Shown: positions 52,624 through 61,186 of the stretch, one piece after another
How positions within the stretch are numbered: position 1 is the stretch's first letter
How the letters are laid out: each line of letters opens with the position of its first letter
DNA from: DGNJ01 sp002388905
GTDB lineage: Bacteria; Pseudomonadota; Gammaproteobacteria; Pseudomonadales; Porticoccaceae
Length of the DNA: 64,000 nt
Direction: 5' to 3'
Assembly: GCA_036843405.1 (NCBI GenBank)
Contig: DAITSJ010000013.1
Coordinates: 1 to 64,000 of the forward strand
Made by a program: the position numbers and the translations under genes
Notes under the pieces: model-generated
What the model saw: only the letters and a program-made list of their open reading frames with translations
Told to the model about the DNA's origin: nothing
Databases searched by the model: none

Positions 52624-55371
52624 AAGTTTCCGGGCCTCTTCCTTTTCCGGGAATTCCGACTCGCCGGCAAGCAGTTCTTCGAGCACGGCCACGGCCTGCT
52701 CCCGGTCCCCGGCTTCCGACAGGATTTGCGCGTAATGGTAACGCAGGGTCGGACTGTCGCCCGCCAGCGCCAGGGCGTCCTCCATGGTCCGCCTGGCCCT
52801 GGCGGTATCGCCATTTTCCAGGAGGACCATCGCCATGGTGTCCAGGGCCGATGGCGATTCCGGCTGCATTTCCGTGGCTTTTCCAGCGTATTCCAGTGCC
52901 TTCTGCGTATCTGTTTTTCTCAGCAGCCAGGCGAGATTGTTGAGGGCGGTGAAATTGTCCTTGTCCGACTCCAGTACCCTGGAATACTGTTCCCGCGCCT
53001 TGGCGTTATCACCGGTTGCCAGTTGAATATTGGCCAGTTCCAGTCGCGCCGCGCTGTCGCGGGGGTATTCCTCAAGCCAGTCCTCCAAAAACTTCAGGGC
53101 GCCTTCCCGGTCGCCGCCCCGCCAGTAATGCCTGAAAAGCATCAGTGCGGTTTCCGTGCCCGGAGCCTTGCCGTGCGCTTGCTCCAGAAGCTCCCTCGCC
53201 TTCCCGTGATTGCCCCTGAGGGTCGCTTCCGTGGCCCGCAGCCTCAGGACCTGGGGATCCTCCGGGACCATTTCCTTTAAAACGGTCAGATGGGATTGCG
53301 CATCATCCACCCTGCCCTGGTTGAGCAACTGATTGGCCAGTTCAATACGGGGATCCAGGTAGCTTGGCGACAGCTCGATGGCTCTCTCGAATGCAGCTTC
53401 CGCCTTGTCCCCCTCGCCGAGGGCCAGATAGGCAATTCCCTTGTGGTACCAGGGCTGGGGGGCATCCGGACGCAGGATGACCACGCGATCAAAGGTATTT
53501 ACCGCATCCCGGTAATTGCCGGTTCGCAAATCCGACAGGCCCAGCAAATTCAGCACCTCGGCGCTGTTTCGCTTATCCTGCTCCAGGCCGCTGAAAAGCA
53601 CGGGAACTTTCTCCGCTCTGCCTTTTGCCAGCCGGTAACGGGCCATGATAATCCGGGGTTGCGTTGCCTGGGGATGGGCCGACATGGCATTTTCCAGGTG
53701 GGCGACCATGGCCTCGTGATTCCCGGCCCCTTCTTCCAGGGCGGCGGACTTCAGCAAGACATCGAGGTTGTTCTCGTCGGCCTCCAGCACCCTCCGGTAA
53801 TGACTTCTCGCCTTGTCCAGATTACCTTCCTGGATCGCCAGAGCGGCCAGGCTCTTATTGGCATCGGGATTGGCGGGCTCTGCCTCCAGCACAGACTGAA
53901 AGACTTTTCGTGCCTCTTGCATGTTGCCGGCCGCCAGGTGGACCCTGCCGAGCACCTGTCTGGCGGCGGCACTGTCCGATTGACTGGCGACATATTCGCG
54001 GGCCGCCGCCAGGGCCGCGTCCATATCGCCCTTGCGCATATAAGCGGAGACCCGGAGCAGTCCCGCCGGCTGATACCCGGGATCCAGGGACAGAGCCGTT
54101 TCAATGTTTTCAAGCGCCTCGGAAAACTCGCCGGCCGCGATCATGCTCGCCCCGAGCCTTGTGCGCATTTCCGCGGAATCCGGCTGCTTTTCAGCCAGCC
54201 GGGAGAGCAGGGGCAAACCCTCCTCATAGTTACCCTGACGGATCAGGGCCGTGGCGAGCAGGTTCTGGGCCTGGATATCCGGGTCGTCTCCTTCAATGAG
54301 TGGCGCCACCAGCTCCCGGACCTCGCCGGGCTCACCGCGCCTGAGCTTGATGGTGGCGAGCAACTTCCTGGCGGCGGCATCCTCCGGCGCTATGGCAAGA
54401 AACCGGTAGGCGTATTCCTCGGCCTGGACAAGCTTGTTTTTTGCATAATAGGCGGCGGAGAGGTAACGCAGCGACAGGGGGTAGTTGTCCTCGAACTTCT
54501 GGGCCACTTCCAGCGCTTCGATGGCCTCGTCGATATTACCCTGGGAAAAAGCGGCCACCCCTTTCAGGTATTGGGTGCCGGGATTCTGGGGCACCATTTC
54601 TTCAAGCTTTGCAATATCCGCCTGGGCTTTGTCGAGTTCCTTATTCTGGATCCGGATCAGTGCCCGTTTATAGTAATCATCGGGATTGTACTCGCTGTGT
54701 TCAATGGCCTTGCTGAATGCCCGTTCCGCCGCCTCCAGTCGCATGCTTCTCAGTTCAATGTCCCCCAGCAACCGCCAGGCGGGCGCGTAATCCCCGTGGC
54801 TTTCGATAACCCGATCGAGCTTCTGGCGCGCCTCGTCCCAGTTCTCTCTCTCGGCCCCGGTCACACGGGCCTCCATCACGCGCACATAGGCCGAATCGGG
54901 ATCTTCCCCCAATGCCTCCTTGACCAGCCGCCAGGCCTTATCGCCATCCCTTTTCCGCAAATATCCCCAGGCCTGGGTGGCCTTTACCACGGCCCGTGCT
55001 TCCGGAGAAAGACCCGCCAACTCCAGGTTTTCGAGTTCATCGAGCTCGTTGGTGTGCAACAACGACTGGGCCAGTAATGGCGTCACCTGTTCCGCCGGTT
55101 GGCCCAGCCCCTGCGCTCGCTGCAACTCCTTCACGGCATCCGCATGGGCGCCAGTTTCGTGGTACAGCTTACCCAGGAGCCAGCGGGCCTCGCCATTTTC
55201 CGGGTTCTTTTGCAGGGCATTTTTGAGCGCGATCACCGCGGGCCCCTGCTGACCTTCCGCCAGGTACTCGCGAGCCTGCTCGATATGTTCCACATCGGAT
55301 TTCTCCAGTGAGCAGGAGAGGGTCAATACCGAGACTAAAATCAGAAAGAAGCGAAGAATGCCGGTTTTCAT
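52609..55371 (-). CDS. prsT: PEP-CTERM system TPR-repeat lipoprotein PrsT
   Basis: A 920-aa protein composed of some twenty TPR units. It has an N-terminal signal with lipobox-like TLSC (C20 or C22 depending on start), then SDVEHIEQAREYLAEGQQGPAVIALKNALQ, typical of PrsT. Repeats show the A-x-x-x-L-A-P pattern throughout (for example NLAWLLRKTDTQKALEYAGKA). PrsT is found only in genomes with the exosortase/PEP-CTERM system and is thought to help handle the extracellular polymer or the sorted proteins. The ATG at 55371 has AAGG at good spacing; 55377 is possible. Confidence 0.9.
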   Translation of the reverse strand: MKTGILRFFLILVSVLTLSCSLEKSDVEHIEQAREYLAEGQQGPAVIALKNALQKNPENGEARWLLGKLYHETGAHADAVKELQRAQGLGQPAEQVTPLLAQSLLHTNELDELENLELAGLSPEARAVVKATQAWGYLRKRDGDKAWRLVKEALGEDPDSAYVRVMEARVTGAERENWDEARQKLDRVIESHGDYAPAWRLLGDIELRSMRLEAAERAFSKAIEHSEYNPDDYYKRALIRIQNKELDKAQADIAKLEEMVPQNPGTQYLKGVAAFSQGNIDEAIEALEVAQKFEDNYPLSLRYLSAAYYAKNKLVQAEEYAYRFLAIAPEDAAARKLLATIKLRRGEPGEVRELVAPLIEGDDPDIQAQNLLATALIRQGNYEEGLPLLSRLAEKQPDSAEMRTRLGASMIAAGEFSEALENIETALSLDPGYQPAGLLRVSAYMRKGDMDAALAAAREYVASQSDSAAARQVLGRVHLAAGNMQEARKVFQSVLEAEPANPDANKSLAALAIQEGNLDKARSHYRRVLEADENNLDVLLKSAALEEGAGNHEAMVAHLENAMSAHPQATQPRIIMARYRLAKGRAEKVPVLFSGLEQDKRNSAEVLNLLGLSDLRTGNYRDAVNTFDRVVILRPDAPQPWYHKGIAYLALGEGDKAEAAFERAIELSPSYLDPRIELANQLLNQGRVDDAQSHLTVLKEMVPEDPQVLRLRATEATLRGNHGKARELLEQAHGKAPGTETALMLFRHYWRGGDREGALKFLEDWLEEYPRDSAARLELANIQLATGDNAKAREQYSRVLESDKDNFTALNNLAWLLRKTDTQKALEYAGKATEMQPESPSALDTMAMVLLENGDTARARRTMEDALALAGDSPTLRYHYAQILSEAGDREQAVAVLEELLAGESEFPEKEEARKLLARL

Positions 55372-55472
55372 TGTCATGCCTTATCTGCGTTTGCCATCCA
55401 TGTATCAGGGATTATGGCACGGCCAAAGATCATCGGAAAGGCTAGCCATCACCGGTTATTGACTAACAGAGA

Positions 55473-55508
55473 TGGCAAATAAAAAAAAGGGCTCCGAGGA
55501 GCCCTTTT
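55473..55508 (-). terminator. Rho-independent terminator of the PEP-CTERM gene
   Basis: A perfect GC-rich stem GGGCTC/GAGCCC (55489-55504, CGAG loop) is flanked by A and T tracts, giving an uninterrupted 10-bp arm. On the minus strand it is followed by eight Ts. It is also usable in the plus direction (four Ts). It lies 28 nt past the PEP-CTERM stop. Confidence 0.85.
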
Positions 55509-55535
55509 CAGGTGGATCAGTTTGTCAGTTGGTGG

Positions 55536-56480
55536 TTATGCAGTCACCTGGGAGTCTCTCCTGGAGCGGCGCAACCCCGCCATACCCAGCAGGCCAAGCC
55601 CGATCAGCAGAATGGCAGCCGGCTCGGGAATTTCCCGGGCGGTGATGGCGTATTGGAGCTGGAAGACGTTATTTGCATTTTCGTCAGTCACCAACCCGAA
55701 GCAGTTAGGATCAGCACCAGCAGCCGCGCAGATAGCGTCGTCCAAAATACCCAGCCCTTCGGCCAGCAAAAACACCGTGTACTCGATAGCAGGGTTACCG
55801 GGATCACCAGGAATGATAAAGCTATCGATCACAAAAGCGTCGTCATCGGTTCCGGTCACATCCACGGACTCGCCGGTCAAACCTGGACCTGCAATAGTGA
55901 ATATGTCACGACAGCTTACGCCATCCGGATTGCCCGAAGGGCAGTCTGTGCCTGTGAGGGCGTTAGGGGTCTCCGTAAAGTTAATGTCGTAGGTAAGCGT
56001 CCTCGTATCGAGTGGCCCCAGCGCGGGATCCGCAGCTGCCAAAACAATAAAATCTGTGGCCTGGGCTGTATCAAGCGACTCCGTATTGTTGTTTAGGGTT
56101 TGGTTGTCATGAGCAACTTTAGGACCCAGCGCAAAATCACTGATATCTAAAGGCTCAGTAGCTGTGAAGGCATTGGTGTTGGTGGTGGTTCCGTCACCAT
56201 CATTGATTTGGACACTGCTGGTATTTGCATCATCATCAGACCAACTCAGAGTCTGCCAGCCACTAACGTTATCCCCATAGGGAGCGGGACCGACACTGGC
56301 GCTAGTGTCGCTTTCCTGTATACCAGTTCCGCCAGTGTCGCCATCATCAGTCCATTCGGTCCACTCAAACTCCTGATCCACATTCCATTCGTTAATAAAA
56401 GGCACCGCCTGCGCGCTGGCGCCGACCACGCACAACAGGGAAGCAAGAGCCGCTTTCCTAAATCCAGTTATTCGTTTCAT
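55536..56480 (-). CDS. PEP-CTERM sorting domain protein
   Basis: A 314-aa secreted protein with a signal peptide (about 1-26, LLCVVGASAQA) and a Thr/Asp/Asn-rich mature part. The C-terminal tripartite signal is P285-E-P287 (REIPEPAAILLI), a hydrophobic helix (LLIGLGLLGMAG) and a basic tail (LRRSRRD). It is a substrate for exosortase, which cleaves it and probably helps anchor it to the cell surface or extracellular polymer. The gene has a sigma54-like promoter and its own terminator, so it is monocistronic. The mature sequence is lower in GC and does not belong to a family I recognise. Confidence 0.92.
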   Translation of the reverse strand: MKRITGFRKAALASLLCVVGASAQAVPFINEWNVDQEFEWTEWTDDGDTGGTGIQESDTSASVGPAPYGDNVSGWQTLSWSDDDANTSSVQINDGDGTTTNTNAFTATEPLDISDFALGPKVAHDNQTLNNNTESLDTAQATDFIVLAAADPALGPLDTRTLTYDINFTETPNALTGTDCPSGNPDGVSCRDIFTIAGPGLTGESVDVTGTDDDAFVIDSFIIPGDPGNPAIEYTVFLLAEGLGILDDAICAAAGADPNCFGLVTDENANNVFQLQYAITAREIPEPAAILLIGLGLLGMAGLRRSRRDSQVTA

Positions 56481-56582
56481 GAGTACATCTCCGTGAGTAG
56501 AAATCCTTACTTAGTGTGAGCAGTCAGGCCCGGGGAATTCACTTTGATATCCGCTACCCGAGTCTCGCTTAACCAGAGATAT

Positions 56583-56598
56583 TGCACATCCCATGCCA
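56583..56598 (-). promoter_or_regulatory. Sigma54 (-24/-12) promoter for the PEP-CTERM gene
   Basis: On the minus strand TGGCATGGGATGTGCA carries the GG (-24) and GC (-12) dinucleotides 10 nt apart and matches TGGCAC-N5-TTGCA closely. Transcription would start near 56571, leaving a leader of about 90 nt. RpoN together with the PrsK/PrsR two-component system is known to drive PEP-CTERM genes in exosortase-bearing bacteria. Confidence 0.65.
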
Positions 56599-56627
56599 CC
56601 TGCACCAAAACAGGTCTAATATTTTTA

Positions 56628-56640
56628 TATCCATTTGATT
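56628..56640 (-). promoter_or_regulatory. Possible IHF site upstream of the sigma54 promoter
   Basis: AATCAAATGGATA on the minus strand matches WATCAANNNNTTR except for one T. It sits about 30 nt upstream of the -24 element inside an A/T-rich tract (56620-56665), the usual place for DNA bending that brings an enhancer-bound activator to sigma54 polymerase. Confidence 0.35.
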
Positions 56641-56831
56641 TTTATGATTTTTTGTTTTTTTCAACCAATCCATCCCCTCCCCTTGCAGACGTAAAAATCT
56701 GCTGATTGTAAAAAATACTGACGGACAATTACCGGCACATTTTGCTATAAATATCCGGTATCCGACCATCGCCTTCCGGGCAAAACCAGGAATTTTTGAC
56801 CCGGGGCCGGCGGCGGAAGGATAATCAAGCG

Positions 56832-57896
56832 ATGACTGACACGAAACTGATCAAATTGCTGGCCCTGAACGGCCTATGGGCTCCCTCCGCGGACAACAGC
56901 CAACCGTGGCGGTTCGACTGGGACGGCCACTCGCTGGTCATCGGCTATGATTCCGAACGGGTGGCCGGTCATACCTTCCCGCCGGAAAGCCAGGCAACCC
57001 TGATTTCGGCGGGGTGCGCCATCGAGAGCATTGTAAAATTTGCCAACACCATCGGCCTCGAGGTGGATATGGCCTACCGGCCCCAGGGCACCGGCCGGTC
57101 TCATACCTATGCGACAATCACGCCCAGGCTTTCCCCTGTACCCGCCCCTGAAACCGCCAACCAGCCGGTCACCGGCCGCCACACCAACCGCTGCGCCTAC
57201 AAGTCGAAACCGCTGCCGGCCCCCTTGCTGACCACCATTGGCGGGGACACCGAAGGCAAGGCGCGTGTTCATACCTTCGACCAAACCGAATCCGTGCGGC
57301 AAATCTGGCGGCTGGTGCGCTCGGCGACGGAAATCCGCTTCCAGACCCGGGAAGTCCACGAATGGCTGGGCAAGAGCCTGCGCTTTGGGCGCGATGGACG
57401 GGAATCCGGCGACGGCCTGCATGTATCCACCCTGTGCCTTCCTCCGGGCGGGGGCCTGCTGCTCCGGTTTGTCGCCAGCTGGCCGAGGATGAAACGCCTC
57501 AATCGTATCGGGGCCTACAAACTCCTTGCCACCGTGGACGCACAGCCCGTGAAAAAAGCCCCGGCCATGCTGGCTTTTACGGCACCGAATACACCGGACG
57601 GTGCGCTCGATGCAGGTCGGCTGCTTGATCGTGTCTGGACGCACCTGAATAACGAAGGTGTGGCCTGCCACCCCTATTATGTGGTTGCCGATCAGTTGAG
57701 CAGGCTCGCCGAAAATACGGTGCCGGACCACCTGACCGGTCAGGCCAGAGCGCTACAAGAGGAGTGTGGGCAACTGTTGAATCTGCGGCAGGGTGAAACC
57801 CTGATGATGTTCCTGCGCACCGGCTACCCCACCAGGCAAGCACCGCCTTCGGCGAGGCTGCCCCTGGAGCGGGTCTTCAGGAACCAGGCCGGCTAA
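56832..57896 (+). CDS. Acg-like nitroreductase family protein
   Basis: A 354-aa protein with two nitroreductase-like halves. The FMN-binding motif APSADNSQPWRF (17-28) is intact. TGRHTNRCAYKSKPLP, GVACHPYYVVADQLS and RTGYPTRQAPPSARLPLE are typical of the Acg/Rv2032 type, whose members bind FMN without classic nitroreductase activity. It faces the ThiF-like gene tail to tail. Related proteins (Rv1355c type) fuse ThiF and nitroreductase, so a shared pathway is plausible. GGAAGG upstream supports the ATG. Confidence 0.85.
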   Translation: MTDTKLIKLLALNGLWAPSADNSQPWRFDWDGHSLVIGYDSERVAGHTFPPESQATLISAGCAIESIVKFANTIGLEVDMAYRPQGTGRSHTYATITPRLSPVPAPETANQPVTGRHTNRCAYKSKPLPAPLLTTIGGDTEGKARVHTFDQTESVRQIWRLVRSATEIRFQTREVHEWLGKSLRFGRDGRESGDGLHVSTLCLPPGGGLLLRFVASWPRMKRLNRIGAYKLLATVDAQPVKKAPAMLAFTAPNTPDGALDAGRLLDRVWTHLNNEGVACHPYYVVADQLSRLAENTVPDHLTGQARALQEECGQLLNLRQGETLMMFLRTGYPTRQAPPSARLPLERVFRNQAG

Positions 57897-57933
57897 CGAC
57901 CTACCCGGGCAGAACCCGCAAGCCCCGTGTCAG

Positions 57934-58791
57934 TCAGGACACCGCGCGGCGCGCTATGGCCAGGATCAGCCGCTGCAGAGGATTGTTATTGCCGCCCGGA
58001 CGCCACGTCTTTTTCAGCCGGTTGCGGTAGGCGTCGAAATGCAAGCCCCAGGGGGCGACACACAGTTTGCCCCGGTTAAGCAGTATCTTCAGGGCATAGG
58101 TTCCGGCCAGGCCGGCGCAGATCTCGCAGGCCATGGGTGTGGACGGCCCCTTGCGGTTGCCAAAATCCACTTTCGACCGGTCAGCCAGGTAGCCCATCTG
58201 CAACATGGCGGGGGAAAGGCCCACCAGGAAGCGGACAAGCTGCTCCTTTTCCGGATGCCCCTCCAGGCGAAAGTACTCCTCGAAGGTCATCTTTCCCGGC
58301 ATAAAGCACAGAAAGGCGGAACCCATGCCCAGTGGAGCGGCGGTGATGGCGGGTATGCCCTTTTCCGCACAGGCGGCGAATACCGCCCGGCGAATGGGAA
58401 CGGCGAAAAAATCCAGGCTGTCCACGTACAGGTCCACGCCCTCGAGGAACCGGTCCAGGTTGTGTTCATCGACCCCTCGGGGAAATTTGTTGATATCCAG
58501 TTCCGGGTTGATGGCCAGGGCCATTTCCTCCATGACATCCACCTTGGGCCGGCCCACGGAATTCATGCTGGCGCCCGCCTGGCGGTTGAAATTGCCCACC
58601 TCGAAGGTGTCCATATCGGAGATATTGAACGCCCCCACGCCCAGGCGGCTGAGCGTGACCAGGTGGCTACCCCCCACGCCTCCCATGCCGGCAATGGCAA
58701 CGCGCCGGGTGCGCAGGGCCTGCTGTTCGGAAGCCGTTACCCAGCCGATATTCCGGGAAAACGCATCCTGGTAATCAAAGCTTTCAACCAC
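57934..58791 (-). CDS. ThiF/MoeB-like E1 adenylyltransferase
   Basis: A 285-aa E1-like enzyme. The ATP site is G35-MGGVGG-41, with SDMDTFEVGNFNRQ (59-71) and K83 of RPKVD as in ThiF/MoeB. Only one zinc-type CxxC is visible (CEIC, 222-225); the second pair is absent. No ubiquitin-like or ThiS/MoaD partner with a C-terminal GG is seen nearby. It may adenylate a carboxylate of a small molecule. GTG start with AAGGA 8 nt upstream. About 110 nt downstream of the acyltransferase pair on the same strand. Confidence 0.86.
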   Translation of the reverse strand: MVESFDYQDAFSRNIGWVTASEQQALRTRRVAIAGMGGVGGSHLVTLSRLGVGAFNISDMDTFEVGNFNRQAGASMNSVGRPKVDVMEEMALAINPELDINKFPRGVDEHNLDRFLEGVDLYVDSLDFFAVPIRRAVFAACAEKGIPAITAAPLGMGSAFLCFMPGKMTFEEYFRLEGHPEKEQLVRFLVGLSPAMLQMGYLADRSKVDFGNRKGPSTPMACEICAGLAGTYALKILLNRGKLCVAPWGLHFDAYRNRLKKTWRPGGNNNPLQRLILAIARRAVS

Positions 58792-58900
58792 GTTGCCGAT
58801 CCTTATCCCAGCCTGCTTGTATCCGATAATTTCCAGCCAGCGCCCGGCCCTGCGTCACCCGGGAACCCGCCAAGGCAGCGATGCATCAACAGCCTCACGA

Positions 58901-59674
58901 CTAGGCGGTCTTGCGTTCCAGGTACAGAGTCTCGTGGCAGGCGGATTCAAATCGCCGGAAGATGGTGTCGTAGAGATGGGTAAGTTCAGCGCGCATATGC
59001 TCGTGAATCACTTGCGTGTTGGTATAGTAGGGGGCCCTGATTCCGCGATAGTCCATATCCGCGCCGGCCCGTTTGAACAGGATGCCGGAGCGCTTGAGCA
59101 ACCGGGGCAAAAACGGGTTCATCATGGCGAAAATATCGGTTCGACCGGTCAATTCCGTCAGCGCCGCCCCGGCCACAAAACCGGCCACCGCAACCAGCGA
59201 AAAGGCGCGTCTTTCCCGGTGGCAACAATCCAAAGCCCCGTACTGGCCATACTGGGTCTCCTGCTCGCCCGCCCGCCGCCTGAACAGCGGATCCACCGCC
59301 AGCCTGGATATTTCGCAAACCCTGTGCCTGTTCGCATTCAATCGCTCTGCAGCCTGTATCGACAGGCTGTCCAGGCAGTACTTCTCCATGGGCAGCGGAT
59401 CGTCGTACATATTGTCCCGGGTCGTCACCAGGCGAACACAGCCGGCGGGCACACCGGTGCGCCGATGGGTCACCAGACAGTGGAGGGATTTATCGTCGAA
59501 TTCGTCGAATTCCAGGCCCTGGTCGCCTTCGTGGGCCGGCTCCAGTTTCAGTTCCTCGCAATAGACCCGGTACCGGATGGCGAAAACGCTCCGTTTCTGC
59601 TCGGGAGTCAGGGCCAGGTCGACGGAAAAAAAGCGGTTGAAATTCTCTACAAGCGATATTTTTTCGTCATTCAT
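58901..59674 (-). CDS. PEP-CTERM/exosortase-associated acyltransferase, copy 2 (FeeM-like)
   Basis: A 257-aa GNAT-fold protein of the exosortase-associated acyltransferase family, related to long-chain N-acyl amino acid synthases (FeeM) and LuxI. Motifs: FAIRYRVYCEELKLEP (about 29-44), EFDEFDDKSLHCLVTHRRTG, AGCVRLV and VCEISRLAVDPLFRRR. It probably condenses acyl-ACP with an amino acid or amine. Its start overlaps the stop of copy 1 (ATGA). Differences between copies lie in the C-terminal half, suggesting different acceptors. Confidence 0.88.
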   Translation of the reverse strand: MNDEKISLVENFNRFFSVDLALTPEQKRSVFAIRYRVYCEELKLEPAHEGDQGLEFDEFDDKSLHCLVTHRRTGVPAGCVRLVTTRDNMYDDPLPMEKYCLDSLSIQAAERLNANRHRVCEISRLAVDPLFRRRAGEQETQYGQYGALDCCHRERRAFSLVAVAGFVAGAALTELTGRTDIFAMMNPFLPRLLKRSGILFKRAGADMDYRGIRAPYYTNTQVIHEHMRAELTHLYDTIFRRFESACHETLYLERKTA

Positions 59675-60447
59675 GAACTGAGTTCGCGGTTGTAGGTATC
59701 GGCAATGACATCATAGATGCTCAGGTAAAAATTTTTCAGCTCCGGAATCATCTCGGCAATTGTCGTCCGTGTCTGCCCAAAATACGGCGCCCTCAAGCCG
59801 TGGTATTCCACATCGTCACCCACCTTGTGAAACAGGATACCCGATCGTTTGAGCAGCCTGGGCAGAAATGGTTCCATCACAGCAAACACATTGGTCCGCC
59901 CACTCAGGTCGGTCACCGCCGTGGCGGCCAGAAAGGCGGCAACGGCTATCAGGCCGAACGTGCGCTTTTCCGGGTGCGACAGGTCCATGGCATCCACCTC
60001 GCCAAAGCGGGTGGCCTCCTCCCCGGCACGACGCCGGAAAGCGCCGTCCACCGCCAGCCTCGAAACCTCGCAGATGGTATCCCGGGGCAGGTGCAGGTTG
60101 CGGATGTAGGCCTGATCCAGGCTGTCCGCAATATGCTTTTCAAACGGTAACGGCCATTCATCCGTACTACCGCGTGCCGGAACAACCCGCACACAGCCCG
60201 CCGGCATCCCGCTGCGCCTGTGGGTAATCAGGCAGTTAAGGGCCTGGTCGTCGTACTCGTCCGTCTCCAGCCCGTCGGGAAACCGATCCGCCGGCTCATA
60301 GCGAAACTCCTCGCAATAGACCCGATAGCGAATCCGGAAGGCATCCTGCTTCTGCTCGGGCGACAACGCCAGCGCCACCGAGAAGTAATCGTGAAAACTC
60401 TCGGTCAACAGGTTCTGCCCGGCCTGACGATTATTTCCCTCTGACAT
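59671..60447 (-). CDS. PEP-CTERM/exosortase-associated acyltransferase, copy 1 (FeeM-like)
   Basis: A 258-aa paralogue of the next gene. FRIRYRVYCEEFRYEP, ETDEYDDQALNCLITHRRSG, AGCVRVVPAR and ICEVSRLAVDGAFRRR match the same family. It starts the operon copy1-copy2-thiF. Its N-terminal extension (about 1-20) is hydrophilic. Genes of this type have been linked in published work to PEP-CTERM/exosortase loci and shown to make long-chain N-acyl amino acids. Confidence 0.88.
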   Translation of the reverse strand: MSEGNNRQAGQNLLTESFHDYFSVALALSPEQKQDAFRIRYRVYCEEFRYEPADRFPDGLETDEYDDQALNCLITHRRSGMPAGCVRVVPARGSTDEWPLPFEKHIADSLDQAYIRNLHLPRDTICEVSRLAVDGAFRRRAGEEATRFGEVDAMDLSHPEKRTFGLIAVAAFLAATAVTDLSGRTNVFAVMEPFLPRLLKRSGILFHKVGDDVEYHGLRAPYFGQTRTTIAEMIPELKNFYLSIYDVIADTYNRELSS

Positions 60448-60706
60448 ATCCCGACATATCTAAGGTCCCGGAAAATTCAGCAATTCATACTCCTCGGCCG
60501 GCCCAAGCGAAAAGGACAAGGCGCCGAATTGATTGCAATACCACTGAGCGGCACAATAGCGCAGTTTATCGCTTTTTTGCCCCGAATTCCCACCCGCCGG
60601 ACAAATTTATCCATTATCACGACAACCCGGGCGTAATAGTTATAAACATAAATTTTCTTATTCCCATAAAACCGCTTTTACTCCGGAAAATATAATACGA
60701 AACCCT

Positions 60707-61186
60707 TTATAACCTGCCTTCCAATACCGCAGCGACAATTCCCTCCACGGCGACATCGAGAAGCGTAAAAACCACTTCAAACCCCTCCTCGCTGCCAAAA
60801 TAGGGATCCGGGATTTCGTCGCCCTCGAAACCCGGCGCGTAATCCATGACCAACGCCATCCGATGACGAAATTCCGGGGGACAGAGGGATAACGAATCAC
60901 GGTAATGTCCCCGGTCCATAAGCAGAATATAGTCGAACCGGGCGAAGTCCGCCGGCTTGAGCTTGCGGGAGCGCCCCGGCTTCATCCTGACCCCGAAGCG
61001 CTCCGCCACCGCTACCGCTCTCGGATCCGCCCTTTGCCGGGGCACCGAGACAACGGTGCCGGCCGAGCCGACACGAACCCGCCTGTGGAGTCCCTCGCGT
61101 TTCAGGGCATGGCGCAGCATCGCCTCGGCCAGGGGCGACCGGCAGATGTTTTCCGTACACACGAACAGGAAGGAAAGCCTAGTCAT
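60707..61186 (-). CDS. Low-molecular-weight protein-tyrosine phosphatase
   Basis: A 159-aa phosphatase with the P-loop C10-TENICR16-S and downstream PDPYFGSEEGFE, where the Asp is the general acid. Such enzymes often control exopolysaccharide export by dephosphorylating tyrosine kinases, which fits the exosortase setting. It overlaps the protease gene by 8 nt, so the pair is coupled. About 260 nt of AT-rich sequence without a gene separates it from the acyltransferases. Confidence 0.93.
   Translation of the reverse strand: MTRLSFLFVCTENICRSPLAEAMLRHALKREGLHRRVRVGSAGTVVSVPRQRADPRAVAVAERFGVRMKPGRSRKLKPADFARFDYILLMDRGHYRDSLSLCPPEFRHRMALVMDYAPGFEGDEIPDPYFGSEEGFEVVFTLLDVAVEGIVAAVLEGRL

Noticed and set aside
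53290..55077. 595-codon plus-strand frame opposite prsT
   Set aside because: Antisense of TPR repeats, which give long frames by repetition.
60448..60706. Sigma54 promoter before the acyltransferase pair
   Set aside because: The best candidate has only 9 nt between GG and GC, so spacing is wrong.
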